From DASYXT01 sp035934555 (GTDB lineage: Bacteria; Verrucomicrobiota; Verrucomicrobiia; Limisphaerales; UBA8199), in contig DASYXT010000039.1 in assembly GCA_035934555.1 (NCBI GenBank), positions 62,001 through 126,000 on the forward strand: a stretch of 64,000 nucleotides of DNA, written 5' to 3'. The notes under the pieces were generated by a model that saw only the letters and a list, made by a program, of their open reading frames with translations, ran no database searches and had not been told where the DNA came from. Of this stretch, positions 33,503-41,229 are shown piece after piece. The stretch's first letter is position 1; each line of letters opens with the position of its first letter. The position numbers were made by a program, and so were the translations under genes.

Positions 33503-34699
33503 ATGGCGCCCCGCCCACCTCTAACCGTCGCCTGGATTTCCTATTTCCCCATCGAATGGCTGCCACAATTGCCCGAGCTGCTGAGGAATTTGCCCAAGCT
33601 CCACCCGGCCACCTGGCAACGCGTGCTGCTGGATGAACTGCGCGCGCGCACCGATCTGAAGCTGCATGTGTTCGCGGTGCGCAAGCACTTTCCGCAGCAC
33701 CAAACATTCGAATGGGAAGGGGTGACGTTCCATTGTTTGAAAGTGCCGGGCGGGTTTCGGACCTTGTCGCTGTTTTGGTGGGAGACGTTGCTGCTGCGGC
33801 CGCGCTTGAAGGCGTTGCGCCCGGACCTGGTCCACGCGTGGGGCACGGAACGCGGCGCGGCGATGGTCGCCTCGCGCCTGCGTTATCCGTACCTGGTGAC
33901 CATGCAAGGCCTGCTTGAATGGTACCTGCAGCAGGTGGATTTGGGGCGCGTGATGCGGCTGGAATCGCGCCTGGAACGCATCAGCCTCAAGCGAGCCTCG
34001 GTCGTGACGGTCGAATCAAGGTTTGGCGTTGATTGGCTGCGCCGGCATTATCCGCACCTGGAAGTCCGGCAGGCCGAGCATGCCCCCAACTGGCTGTTCC
34101 ACCAGGTGCAACGCCGTCCTCAGCTTCGTCCACTCCACTTTCTTTTTGTCGGGATTATGTCGCTGATCAAAGGGACGGACCTTCTGCTGCACGCGCTGGA
34201 CCGCTTGCGGACGGAGCTGGATTTTCGACTGACCGTGGTAGGTTCCGCCCCCGCCGAGTTTTTGGCGCGGATGAAAGCGTCAACCTCGGCGGCCCTTTGG
34301 GAGCGGATCACGCTGCGGCACGGGTTGAGCCAGGCACAAGTCGCTGAGGAAATGGCCCGCGCCACAATGGTTTTGTTCCCCACGCGAGCGGATAATAGCC
34401 CCAACTCGGTCAAGGAGGCCGTTGTGGCCGGCGTGCCGGTGGTCGCGTCGGCCATTGGCGGGATTGTCGATTACGTGTTGCCGGACCGGAACGGCATCAC
34501 CTTTCCGGCAGGCGACCTGGAGGAGTTGGTGAGAGCGATCCGGGCGGCGGCCGCTCACCCGCTGTTCAGTCAGGGCCAGGTCCAGCCGCAGACGCTGCGA
34601 CAAATGCGCGAGTACCTGTCGCCGAGGAAAATGGCGACGGAATTCTTCGCCGCGTACGAGCGTGCCGCGCGAGAACCGATTGAATCGAACAGGAGTTAA
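33503..34699 (+). CDS. GT4-family glycosyltransferase
   Basis: 398 aa. The GT-B fold is seen from the C-terminal nucleotide-sugar domain: FLFVGIMSLIKGTDLLLHAL, then PTRADNSPNSVKEAVVAGVP with the E-x7-E motif, and ASAIGGIVDYV. The N-terminal half binds the acceptor, unknown here. No other polysaccharide gene is adjacent, so its product (lipid, LPS or exopolysaccharide) cannot be inferred. Its 3' end lies inside a 0.2-kb tandem duplication. Confidence 0.88.
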   Translation: MAPRPPLTVAWISYFPIEWLPQLPELLRNLPKLHPATWQRVLLDELRARTDLKLHVFAVRKHFPQHQTFEWEGVTFHCLKVPGGFRTLSLFWWETLLLRPRLKALRPDLVHAWGTERGAAMVASRLRYPYLVTMQGLLEWYLQQVDLGRVMRLESRLERISLKRASVVTVESRFGVDWLRRHYPHLEVRQAEHAPNWLFHQVQRRPQLRPLHFLFVGIMSLIKGTDLLLHALDRLRTELDFRLTVVGSAPAEFLARMKASTSAALWERITLRHGLSQAQVAEEMARATMVLFPTRADNSPNSVKEAVVAGVPVVASAIGGIVDYVLPDRNGITFPAGDLEELVRAIRAAAAHPLFSQGQVQPQTLRQMREYLSPRKMATEFFAAYERAAREPIESNRS

Positions 34700-34821
34700 C
34701 AGAGAAGACAGAGGCCGTAAGGCGCGATCGATTTCCGTGAGTAGAGGCTGCCATGGAAACCCCTCCGTTTTCTCTGTTTCCTCCTGTTCAATTCTGCAGG
34801 GTTGGGGCCGGGGACTCAGCT
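34606..34821 (+). repeat. tandem duplication, copy 1 (3' end of glycosyltransferase plus spacer)
   Basis: 216 bp, from GCGCGAGTACCTGTCGCCGA to GGACTCAGCT. It includes the last 31 codons of the glycosyltransferase and its stop. The second copy follows one base later. Confidence 0.85.
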
Positions 34822-34822
34822 A

Positions 34823-35085
34823 GCGCGAGTACCTGTCGCCGAGAAAAATGGCGACGGAATTCTTCGCCGCGTACGAGCGTGCCGCGCGAGAACCGATTGA
34901 ATCGAACAGGAGATAACAGAGAAAACAGAGGCCTAAGGACGTACTGCAGCGCGGTCTTTTGTCGTGAAAGCTCACCAAACCGTAAGGCGCGATCGATTTC
35001 CGTGAGTAGAGACTGCCATTGAGAACCCTCCGTTTTCTCTGTTGCCTCCTGTTCAATTCTGCCTGGTTGGGGCTGAGACTCAGCT
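34823..35085 (+). repeat. tandem duplication, copy 2 with 48-bp insertion
   Basis: 263 bp. It repeats copy 1 nearly base for base, so it carries an orphan copy of the glycosyltransferase C-terminus (REYLSPRKMATEFFAAYERA then ESNRR and a stop). A 48-bp block beginning CTAAGGACGTACTGCAGCGC is present only here. In both copies GAACAGGAG-TAACAGAGAA is answered by an inverted TTCTCTGTT-CCTCCTGTTC, so each also forms a long hairpin. The copy ends at the stop codon of the convergent glmM. No gene is seen in 34700-35084. Confidence 0.85.
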
Positions 35086-36467
35086 CACGCCCCGACGTGG
35101 CGCTTGAGCACCTCGGAAATCTTTTGCGACCATTTCTCCAATGTGGCCGCTTCCCGGCCTTCGAGCAGCAGCCGCGCTTTGGGTTCGGTACCCGAATAGC
35201 GCAGCAACACTCGGCCGCCCTGCGGTTTTAGCTCCGCCTCGGCCTCAGCCAGCAGCTTGGGCAGGTTATCGAGTTGTTCGAATGGCCGCTTTTCACGCAC
35301 CATAACGCTGGTCACGAGTTGCGGGAAACGCGTCCAGCATTTGCTCAAAGCCGAAAGCGGCGCACCCCTGGTCTTCATGATGCGCAAGACTTGGAGCGCC
35401 GCCACCAGGCCGTCGCCGGTGGTGCTGAAATCGCGGAAGATCAAATGCCCGCTCTGCTCGCCGCCCAGCTCAAATCCGTGGCGCAGCATTTCATCGATCA
35501 CATTCTTATCGCCAACGGGGGTGCGCACGACTCGGCCGCCGGCGGCTTCGACGGCTGCGTCCAGCCCGGCGTTGCTCATCACCGTCGCCACCAGTGTTTT
35601 CTCCGGCAGCGCGTTCTGCGCCAGCAAATCCACCGCCGCCATCGCCATGACATCGTCGCCGTCGAGCAGTTGTCCGGCTTCGTCGCACAACAGCACGCGG
35701 TCGGCGTCGCCGTCGTGGGCGATGCCCAGGTCGGCGCGGTGCTCCCAGATTTTACGGCACATCAAGGCCGGGTGCATCGAGCCGCAATCCTTGTTGATGT
35801 TCATGCCGTCGGGCTGGTTGCCGTAGGTGATCACCTCGGCGCCCAGCTCCCGCAAGACGCAGGGTGTCGATTTGTAGGCCGCGCCGTGGGCGCAGTCCAC
35901 CACGATGCGCATGCCCTCGAGGGTCAGCCCGCGCGGAAAGGAGGCTTTGGCATGCTCGATGTACCGTCCGAGCGCGTCGTCAATACGCACCGCCTTGCCA
36001 ATCTCGTCGGCAGTCGGCCGGATATTCTCGATTTGACCGCTGAAAACCAGGCTCTCGATTTCAAACTCGATTTTGTCGTCCAGCTTGTAACCGTCCGCGC
36101 GGAAGAACTTAATGCCGTTGTCGTCATAGGCATTGTGCGAGGCGGTGATGACGATGCCGGCGTCGGCGCGCAGGCTGCGTGTGACATAGGCCACCCCGGG
36201 CGTCGGCAGGGGACCGATGAAGAGCACATCGACGCCCATGGAAAGAATCCCTGACGAAAGGGCGTTCTCGAGCATATAGCCCGAAAGCCGCGTGTCCTTG
36301 CCGAGCACGATCTTGTGGCGCCCGCGGCTGCGCGCCTGCGTTTGCAGGTTCTTGAACACATGCCCTGCGGCACGGCCCAGCTTCAGCGCCGTCTCGGCGG
36401 TTACCGGCTCGATGTTGGCCGTCCCGCGAACACCGTCGGTTCCGAAGATTTTCTTTGAAGCGGCCAT
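35085..36467 (-). CDS. glmM: phosphoglucosamine mutase
   Basis: 460 aa. Converts glucosamine-6-phosphate to glucosamine-1-phosphate, a precursor of peptidoglycan and LPS. The phosphoserine loop is TASHN with S110, the Mg-binding loop is DGDADR at 252-257, and the C-terminal phosphate loop is RYSGTEPKARLLLEG. It is the last gene of the VOC-folP-cdaA-cdaR-glmM run, with an 18-bp gap from cdaR. In Firmicutes GlmM binds and inhibits CdaA, and the shared operon fits that known coupling. Confidence 0.96.
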   Translation of the reverse strand: MAASKKIFGTDGVRGTANIEPVTAETALKLGRAAGHVFKNLQTQARSRGRHKIVLGKDTRLSGYMLENALSSGILSMGVDVLFIGPLPTPGVAYVTRSLRADAGIVITASHNAYDDNGIKFFRADGYKLDDKIEFEIESLVFSGQIENIRPTADEIGKAVRIDDALGRYIEHAKASFPRGLTLEGMRIVVDCAHGAAYKSTPCVLRELGAEVITYGNQPDGMNINKDCGSMHPALMCRKIWEHRADLGIAHDGDADRVLLCDEAGQLLDGDDVMAMAAVDLLAQNALPEKTLVATVMSNAGLDAAVEAAGGRVVRTPVGDKNVIDEMLRHGFELGGEQSGHLIFRDFSTTGDGLVAALQVLRIMKTRGAPLSALSKCWTRFPQLVTSVMVREKRPFEQLDNLPKLLAEAEAELKPQGGRVLLRYSGTEPKARLLLEGREAATLEKWSQKISEVLKRHVGA

Positions 36468-36485
36468 GGCGGTTTGTGAAGGAGT

Positions 36486-36926
36486 TCAGGGCGCCGATGG
36501 GGTGGGCGGAAAGACAACCTGCGCTTCGTCGGGGTCCACGCGCAGGCGAGTGACACCGGGCGGGGTGGACACTTCGATGCGCGTGCGCATGTCGTGGGCC
36601 GCTTCGATCCCTGTCACATCAACAATGGCGCGGATGTCGCGTTCGTACAGCCGGTTCAATACCCCCGGCTCGCCTTCGACCGTCACTTCCACTTCCTTCG
36701 GGTTGACGTGTACCAGCCGGGTATCCTGCGCGGAGGATATGATGAGCACCGGCAGATGGCTAAAGGTGCGCTGCGCCAGCGGCACCAGCGACAATGGATG
36801 CACGGGCAAAGAGTCTTTTTCGTTCGCCATGCTGTTGACGGTGAACCACACCAGGACGGCCAGGCCAAGCGAGAAAAGCTTCAGCCAAACATCCCGCAGC
36901 AGCAGCGTTTTGAGCCAGGCGATCAT
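36486..36926 (-). CDS. cdaR: CdaR/YbbR-like protein, short form
   Basis: About 146 aa from ATG 36926, whose ATGA overlaps the cdaA stop by 4 bp. One N-terminal membrane helix (LKLFSLGLAVLVWFTVNSMA) is followed by a single YbbR domain (VEVTVEGEPGVLNRL, AIVDVTG). Bacillus CdaR has about 480 aa with several such domains, so this is a reduced version. CdaR regulates CdaA in Firmicutes; here the role is inferred from position. A longer frame to 37040 starts in cdaA and is not used. Confidence 0.85.
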   Translation of the reverse strand: MIAWLKTLLLRDVWLKLFSLGLAVLVWFTVNSMANEKDSLPVHPLSLVPLAQRTFSHLPVLIISSAQDTRLVHVNPKEVEVTVEGEPGVLNRLYERDIRAIVDVTGIEAAHDMRTRIEVSTPPGVTRLRVDPDEAQVVFPPTPSAP

Positions 36927-37804
36927 TTGGCGACTGTGGTGCTGGTGGTGGTGGTCGGCGGCGGCGCATCGGTTTGCCCGACCACCATCGTGCCGGGTGC
37001 GGCTGATTCCCGTGGGCGGAAGCGCAGCCATTTGATCCAATCGCGTGAGCTGGTTGCCGGCGTCACCAGCACGGAGGTGAGAAACGCGCGCAACTCTTCG
37101 AACGTCACTCCCCGCACTAATTGGGCTTTGTAGGCGTAGGAGACCGCGCCGGTCTCTTCGGAAACGACGACAACCACAGCGTCGGTCTCCTCGCTCAACC
37201 CCAACGCCGCCCGGTGCCGTGTGCCGATCGACTTATTGAGGTCCTGGCGCTGGGTCAGCGGGAAAATGCAGGCGGCAAACGCAATGCGGTCGCCTTTGAG
37301 GATCACCCCGCCATCGTGAATCGCATTGTTCGGGAAAAAAATCGTCTCGAGCATTTCCGGCGTGGCCTCGCAATCGATGACGATGCCGGATTCCACCGCT
37401 TCCTGAAGATGGATGGATTGCTCAATGGCAATCAAGGCGCCGATCCGGACATCGGACAGCCGCTCGACGGTTTGAATAATCACTTCGATGTTCTCGCGCT
37501 GTTCGTGCGCGGTGGCAAACAGCGGCAGATTCCCCAACTCGGCCAGCATCCGCCTCAACTCCGGCTGAAAGATGACCAGTACCGCCAGGATGAAGAACGC
37601 GGAGAAGGCGCCCAGGAGGTATTGCAGCACGCGCAATTTCAGCAGCACGCTCACCAGCACGAAGGCCAACAGCAGCACGAGAAACCCCGTGACCACCGGC
37701 GCTCCCCGCGTCCCGCGGATGAACCGCAGGGCATGGTATATCCCTACCGTGAGGATGAGGATTTCCATCACGGGCCGCCAAACCTGTTGGAGGGTGAACC
37801 ACAT
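36923..37804 (-). CDS. cdaA: membrane diadenylate cyclase, makes c-di-AMP
   Basis: 293 aa. Three N-terminal membrane helices (residues about 12-78), then the DisA_N cyclase domain with the catalytic motifs DGG at 164-166 and RHR at 196-198 (GTRHRAALGLSEETDAVVV). Most CdaA proteins have DGA; here the third residue is Gly, a small change that may still work. It condenses two ATP to c-di-AMP at the cytoplasmic face. The C-terminal 40 residues are Pro/Thr-rich. Sits between folP and cdaR, with overlapping stop/start to the latter. Confidence 0.93.
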   Translation of the reverse strand: MWFTLQQVWRPVMEILILTVGIYHALRFIRGTRGAPVVTGFLVLLLAFVLVSVLLKLRVLQYLLGAFSAFFILAVLVIFQPELRRMLAELGNLPLFATAHEQRENIEVIIQTVERLSDVRIGALIAIEQSIHLQEAVESGIVIDCEATPEMLETIFFPNNAIHDGGVILKGDRIAFAACIFPLTQRQDLNKSIGTRHRAALGLSEETDAVVVVVSEETGAVSYAYKAQLVRGVTFEELRAFLTSVLVTPATSSRDWIKWLRFRPRESAAPGTMVVGQTDAPPPTTTTSTTVAK

Positions 37805-37816
37805 TATTACTAGCTA

Positions 37817-38656
37817 CTATCTTTGTTCCGCCATCACTGCTTCGGTCAGGCGCACCGCCTGTACCGTTTCGGCCACATCATGCGCCCGAATCAACCGCGC
37901 GCCGGCGGCTACTGCCAGGCACGCGCACGCCAGCGCCCCGGGCAGGCGTCCCACCGCATCGGCCCCGGGCAAACGGCCCAGAAACCCTTTGCGCGAGACT
38001 CCCAGCAGCAAGGGCCGCGCCAATTGCACCAACTCGCGCACTCCCCCGATTAGTTGCACATTATGCGCGAACGTTTTTCCAAAGCCAATACCAGGGTCCA
38101 ATATAATTTGTTCGCGGGGGATTCCGCAATCGCTCAATTGCTCGAGACGATCAGAAAAGAACTCGCCGACTTCGCGCACGACGTTCTGATACACCGGGTT
38201 GTGCTGCATGGTTTGCGGTGTTCCCTGCATATGAACGCACACATAACCCGCGCCGGATTCGGCCGCCAGCCGCCACATTTCCGGGTCCCGCCGGTTGGCG
38301 CCCACGTCGTTGATGACACTAACCCCTGCATCCAGGGCCACCCGTGCGACCCCGGCCTTCATCGTGTCGATCGAAATCGGCACGCTCACGCGTCCCGCTA
38401 ATCCCTTCAACACTGGCATCACACGTTTGAGTTCTTCCAGTTCAGGCACCGGTGCGGCTCCCGGACGGGTGGATTCGCCGCCAATATCCAGCATTTCCGC
38501 GCCGTCGGCGACCAGTTTGAGCGCGTGCTCGACAGCCCGCGCCGGATCGAGAAACCGGCCCCCGTCAGAAAAGGAATCGGGCGTAACGTTAACAATCCCC
38601 ATCACCAGCGCCGGGCGGGGAAAGCGGAACTCAAATTCGCGGCAGCGCAGCAGCAC
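37817..38656 (-). CDS. folP: dihydropteroate synthase
   Basis: 279 aa. Joins p-aminobenzoate to the pterin pyrophosphate in folate synthesis. The two signatures VMGIVNVTPDSFSDGGRFLD (starting at residue 18) and DIGGESTRPGA are intact, as is the C-terminal GVSRKGFLGRL. Ends 12 bp before cdaA, a neighbour also seen in some other bacteria, probably for co-expression and not a shared pathway. Confidence 0.96.
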   Translation of the reverse strand: MLLRCREFEFRFPRPALVMGIVNVTPDSFSDGGRFLDPARAVEHALKLVADGAEMLDIGGESTRPGAAPVPELEELKRVMPVLKGLAGRVSVPISIDTMKAGVARVALDAGVSVINDVGANRRDPEMWRLAAESGAGYVCVHMQGTPQTMQHNPVYQNVVREVGEFFSDRLEQLSDCGIPREQIILDPGIGFGKTFAHNVQLIGGVRELVQLARPLLLGVSRKGFLGRLPGADAVGRLPGALACACLAVAAGARLIRAHDVAETVQAVRLTEAVMAEQR

Positions 38657-38660
38657 GCTC

Positions 38661-39050
38661 TTATTCCCGCCCCATTTGAATCAGTTCAATTTCGTAACCT
38701 TCCGGCGCATCGACGAAGGCGATTCCCCCGCCGTCCTCTTTGAAGTGGGGGCCGTCGGAATAACTCAAGCCGAGCTTTTGCAGGTGGCGCCCGAACTCCT
38801 CGAGGCTGTCCACCTCGAAGGCCAGGTGGGTCAAATCCGGCTGCACTTTCACCGGCCCGCTCGCCGGGAAATGGCACAACTCGATCAGTTCCTCGCTCCC
38901 GGGTGTCTTCAAAAATACCAATTCCGACCCACGCGGCGACTTGTGCCGCCGCACTTCCTCCAACCCCAGGACATCCTGGTAAAACTTCACCGTTCGCGCC
39001 AGGTCATCGACGCGGTAGCGCGTATGCAGAAGTTTCTTGGCTTTGACCAT
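38661..39050 (-). CDS. VOC family (glyoxalase I-like) protein
   Basis: 129 aa from ATG 39050; the frame runs to 39200 but its first 50 residues come from the repeat element. LHTRYRVDDLARTVKFYQDV, THLAFEVDSLEEF and the metal-ligand Glu in YEIELIQMG match lactoylglutathione lyase-like VOC proteins. Glutathione dependence is not shown. First gene of the operon, 4 bp before folP. Confidence 0.85.
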   Translation of the reverse strand: MVKAKKLLHTRYRVDDLARTVKFYQDVLGLEEVRRHKSPRGSELVFLKTPGSEELIELCHFPASGPVKVQPDLTHLAFEVDSLEEFGRHLQKLGLSYSDGPHFKEDGGGIAFVDAPEGYEIELIQMGRE

Positions 39051-39083
39051 GACCCACCATACCCCGGAATCGGCTCCAGGCAA

Positions 39084-39197
39084 GGCGGAGCCCGGCACTT
39101 TAGTCCGCGGCAGCGTCCGAAGCTCAAGCGCGCGGCGATTTATCCACGCGCCATGCTCAGTCTGTTGTTGCTGCGGACTAAAGTCCCGCGCTCCGCC
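39084..39197. repeat. REP/BIME-like paired-hairpin element, copy D
   Basis: 114 bp. Left arm GGCGGAGCCCGGCACTTTAG then TCCGCGGCA; right arm TTGCTGCGGACTAAAGTCCC then GCGCTCCGCC. It lies between the divergent VOC and pilM genes. No other gene is visible in 39051-39320. Confidence 0.8.
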
Positions 39198-39217
39198 CAA
39201 CCGTCAAAGTTTTGTGT

Positions 39218-39246
39218 TTGACCGTCGGTCGGGTTTTGGATGAGTA
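39218..39246 (+). promoter_or_regulatory. weak putative promoter of the pilus operon
   Basis: TTGACC at 39218-39223 and TGAGTA at 39241-39246, 17-bp spacer, 74 bp before the pilM start. Weak -10, low confidence. Confidence 0.25.
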
Positions 39247-39320
39247 TCGCGCGCTGCCCAAAACAGGCGATGTTGTTTCGGGTAGCAAAAAACCTGTCGG
39301 CGCGGAAGCCCACACAGTAA

Positions 39321-41228
39321 ATGCTGAATACGAAATCATTTCTGGCGGTTGATTTTGGGGCGGGCAGCCTCAAGCTGGCCGAGTTCGAAGTTAACGAGGC
39401 CGGCGGGCTGCGTCTCAAGCAGTATGGGATCAAGTCCCTCGGTGCAGAAGGCTCGCAGGAAACGGCCCGGGAAGCGGTTGTCCTCAAGGCCCTCCAGGAG
39501 CTGATTGCTGAAAAAGGAATCAAATCCAAGACCGTCAATGTCTGTGCTCCCGGGTTCCACGTCTTCTCCAAATTCGTCAAATTGCCGCCGGTCGATGCGG
39601 GCAAAGTAACCCAGATCATCCAGTATGAAGCCCAGCAAAACGTGCCCTTCCCGCTGGAAGAAGTCGTTTGGGACTACCAGATTTTGGGCTCAACTGCCGG
39701 TGGCGAACTTGAGGTTTTGCTGGTGGCCATCAAGGCGGATATTGTCGAGGGCCTGTTCCGCGTTACCGAAACCGCGGGCCTGAGTTTGCAGCTCTGCGAC
39801 GTGTCGCCCGCCGCGCTGTGCAATTCGTTTCGCTACAACTACGGCGACCTCGAAGACTGCACCATGCTGCTGGATATCGGCGCCAAGACGAGCAACCTGC
39901 TGTTCTTCGAGAAAGGCAAGGTGTTCTCCCGCAGCATCAACCTGGGCGCCAACTCGATCACCCAGGACTTCGCCAACGAATCCAAGAAGAAGTTCGATGC
40001 GGCCGAGAAGATCAAAATCCAGGAAGGCTTCGTCAGCCTTGGCGGCGCCTACGAAGAGCCTGAAAATCAGGACCAGGCGGCGATCTCGAAGATCGCCCGC
40101 CAGTTCATGACTCGCCTCCACATCCAGGTCAACCAGACGATGCAGTTTTACCGCGGCCAGCAGGGCGGCTCCAACCCCGCCCGGTTATTCCTGTCCGGCG
40201 GAGCGTCGATCATGCCCTACACGGCGCAGTTCTTCGCCGAGAAACTCAACGTCCCCGTCGAATATTTCAATCCGCTGCGCAACATCCAGATTGATCCGGC
40301 GATTAACCTCGAGGACCTGGCGCACGTCGCGCATTCCCTCGGCGAAGTCGTCGGGCTGGGCCTGCGCAACCTGGCGCATTGCCCGGTCGAGCTGAACCTG
40401 ATGCCGGAGAGCACGCTCAAGTGGCAAAGCTTCAACCAGAAGAAGCCGTATTTGATCGCGACGGCGTTCAGCATTGCCGCGGTCATTGCGGCGATCGGGT
40501 TGCTCTTCGACAAGCTGGCGTCCGCCAAAGACGCCGAGCGCGATAAAGTCCACGGCCAGGTTGAGCCGGCGAAAATCGCGGCCCAAAGACTGGACTCGGC
40601 GATGGGCAACCGGGCCAAGGCGCAAAAGGAGGCTGACCAAATCGTTACCTGGATGGACCAACGCTACTATTGGCCGCAAGTGCTCTCCGGGTTGCGTGAC
40701 TCGCTGATCCGGGTTGAAGGCAGCCTGAACCAGAAACTTGGTGTGCCCACCGGTATTTGGGTGGATCAACTCATCACCGTCGAGCCTCGCACCGCCGACG
40801 ACCAGGCCGCGGCTGCCGCTGCCGCCCAATCTCCTTCGGCCGCCGCCATGGCCCGCGAGTCGGAATTGGCGTTCGCCCGCCGCTATGGCTTGCGCTCCGC
40901 CACGCCCGCCGCGCCCGCGGCGTCTCCCGACAGCACCACACCCACCGAAGGCACGCTGAAGAAAAAGAAAGCCGCCGAGGGCGAGATCGCCAACATGACC
41001 ATTACGTTCCGGGCGGTGGGACTCAATTCGGCGGATGCCAATGCAGACAAGTACATTTATTACGGAGTGTTAGAAGAGTTGAAGAATAATCCGCTCTTTG
41101 ACAAGGACTACACGGAAGGGGACGGCAATATCGGCACCGAAGACCCCGTGGCGGGCGGGACGAGCCCCTGGCCGGGCACCTTCACGTTCAAGATCAACGT
41201 CGGCCTCAAGCACCCGTTCAAGCTCTAG
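39321..41228 (+). CDS. pilM: PilM-like pilus complex protein with PilN-like extension (Amuc_1101 type)
   Basis: 635 aa. Residues 1-355 are PilM, an actin-like ATPase fold: FLAVDFGAGSLKLAEFE, then DIGAKTSNLLFF, and FLSGGASIMPY near 290. A membrane helix at about 374-395 (YLIATAFSIAAVIAAIGLLF) precedes a periplasmic part (residues 400-635) with a coiled-coil and a small domain, as in PilN. So cytoplasmic and periplasmic pilus parts are fused, as I infer for Akkermansia Amuc_1101. First of a four-gene operon ending with a secretin; the next gene starts 1 bp after its stop. Confidence 0.88.
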   Translation: MLNTKSFLAVDFGAGSLKLAEFEVNEAGGLRLKQYGIKSLGAEGSQETAREAVVLKALQELIAEKGIKSKTVNVCAPGFHVFSKFVKLPPVDAGKVTQIIQYEAQQNVPFPLEEVVWDYQILGSTAGGELEVLLVAIKADIVEGLFRVTETAGLSLQLCDVSPAALCNSFRYNYGDLEDCTMLLDIGAKTSNLLFFEKGKVFSRSINLGANSITQDFANESKKKFDAAEKIKIQEGFVSLGGAYEEPENQDQAAISKIARQFMTRLHIQVNQTMQFYRGQQGGSNPARLFLSGGASIMPYTAQFFAEKLNVPVEYFNPLRNIQIDPAINLEDLAHVAHSLGEVVGLGLRNLAHCPVELNLMPESTLKWQSFNQKKPYLIATAFSIAAVIAAIGLLFDKLASAKDAERDKVHGQVEPAKIAAQRLDSAMGNRAKAQKEADQIVTWMDQRYYWPQVLSGLRDSLIRVEGSLNQKLGVPTGIWVDQLITVEPRTADDQAAAAAAAQSPSAAAMARESELAFARRYGLRSATPAAPAASPDSTTPTEGTLKKKKAAEGEIANMTITFRAVGLNSADANADKYIYYGVLEELKNNPLFDKDYTEGDGNIGTEDPVAGGTSPWPGTFTFKINVGLKHPFKL

Positions 41229-41229
41229 T

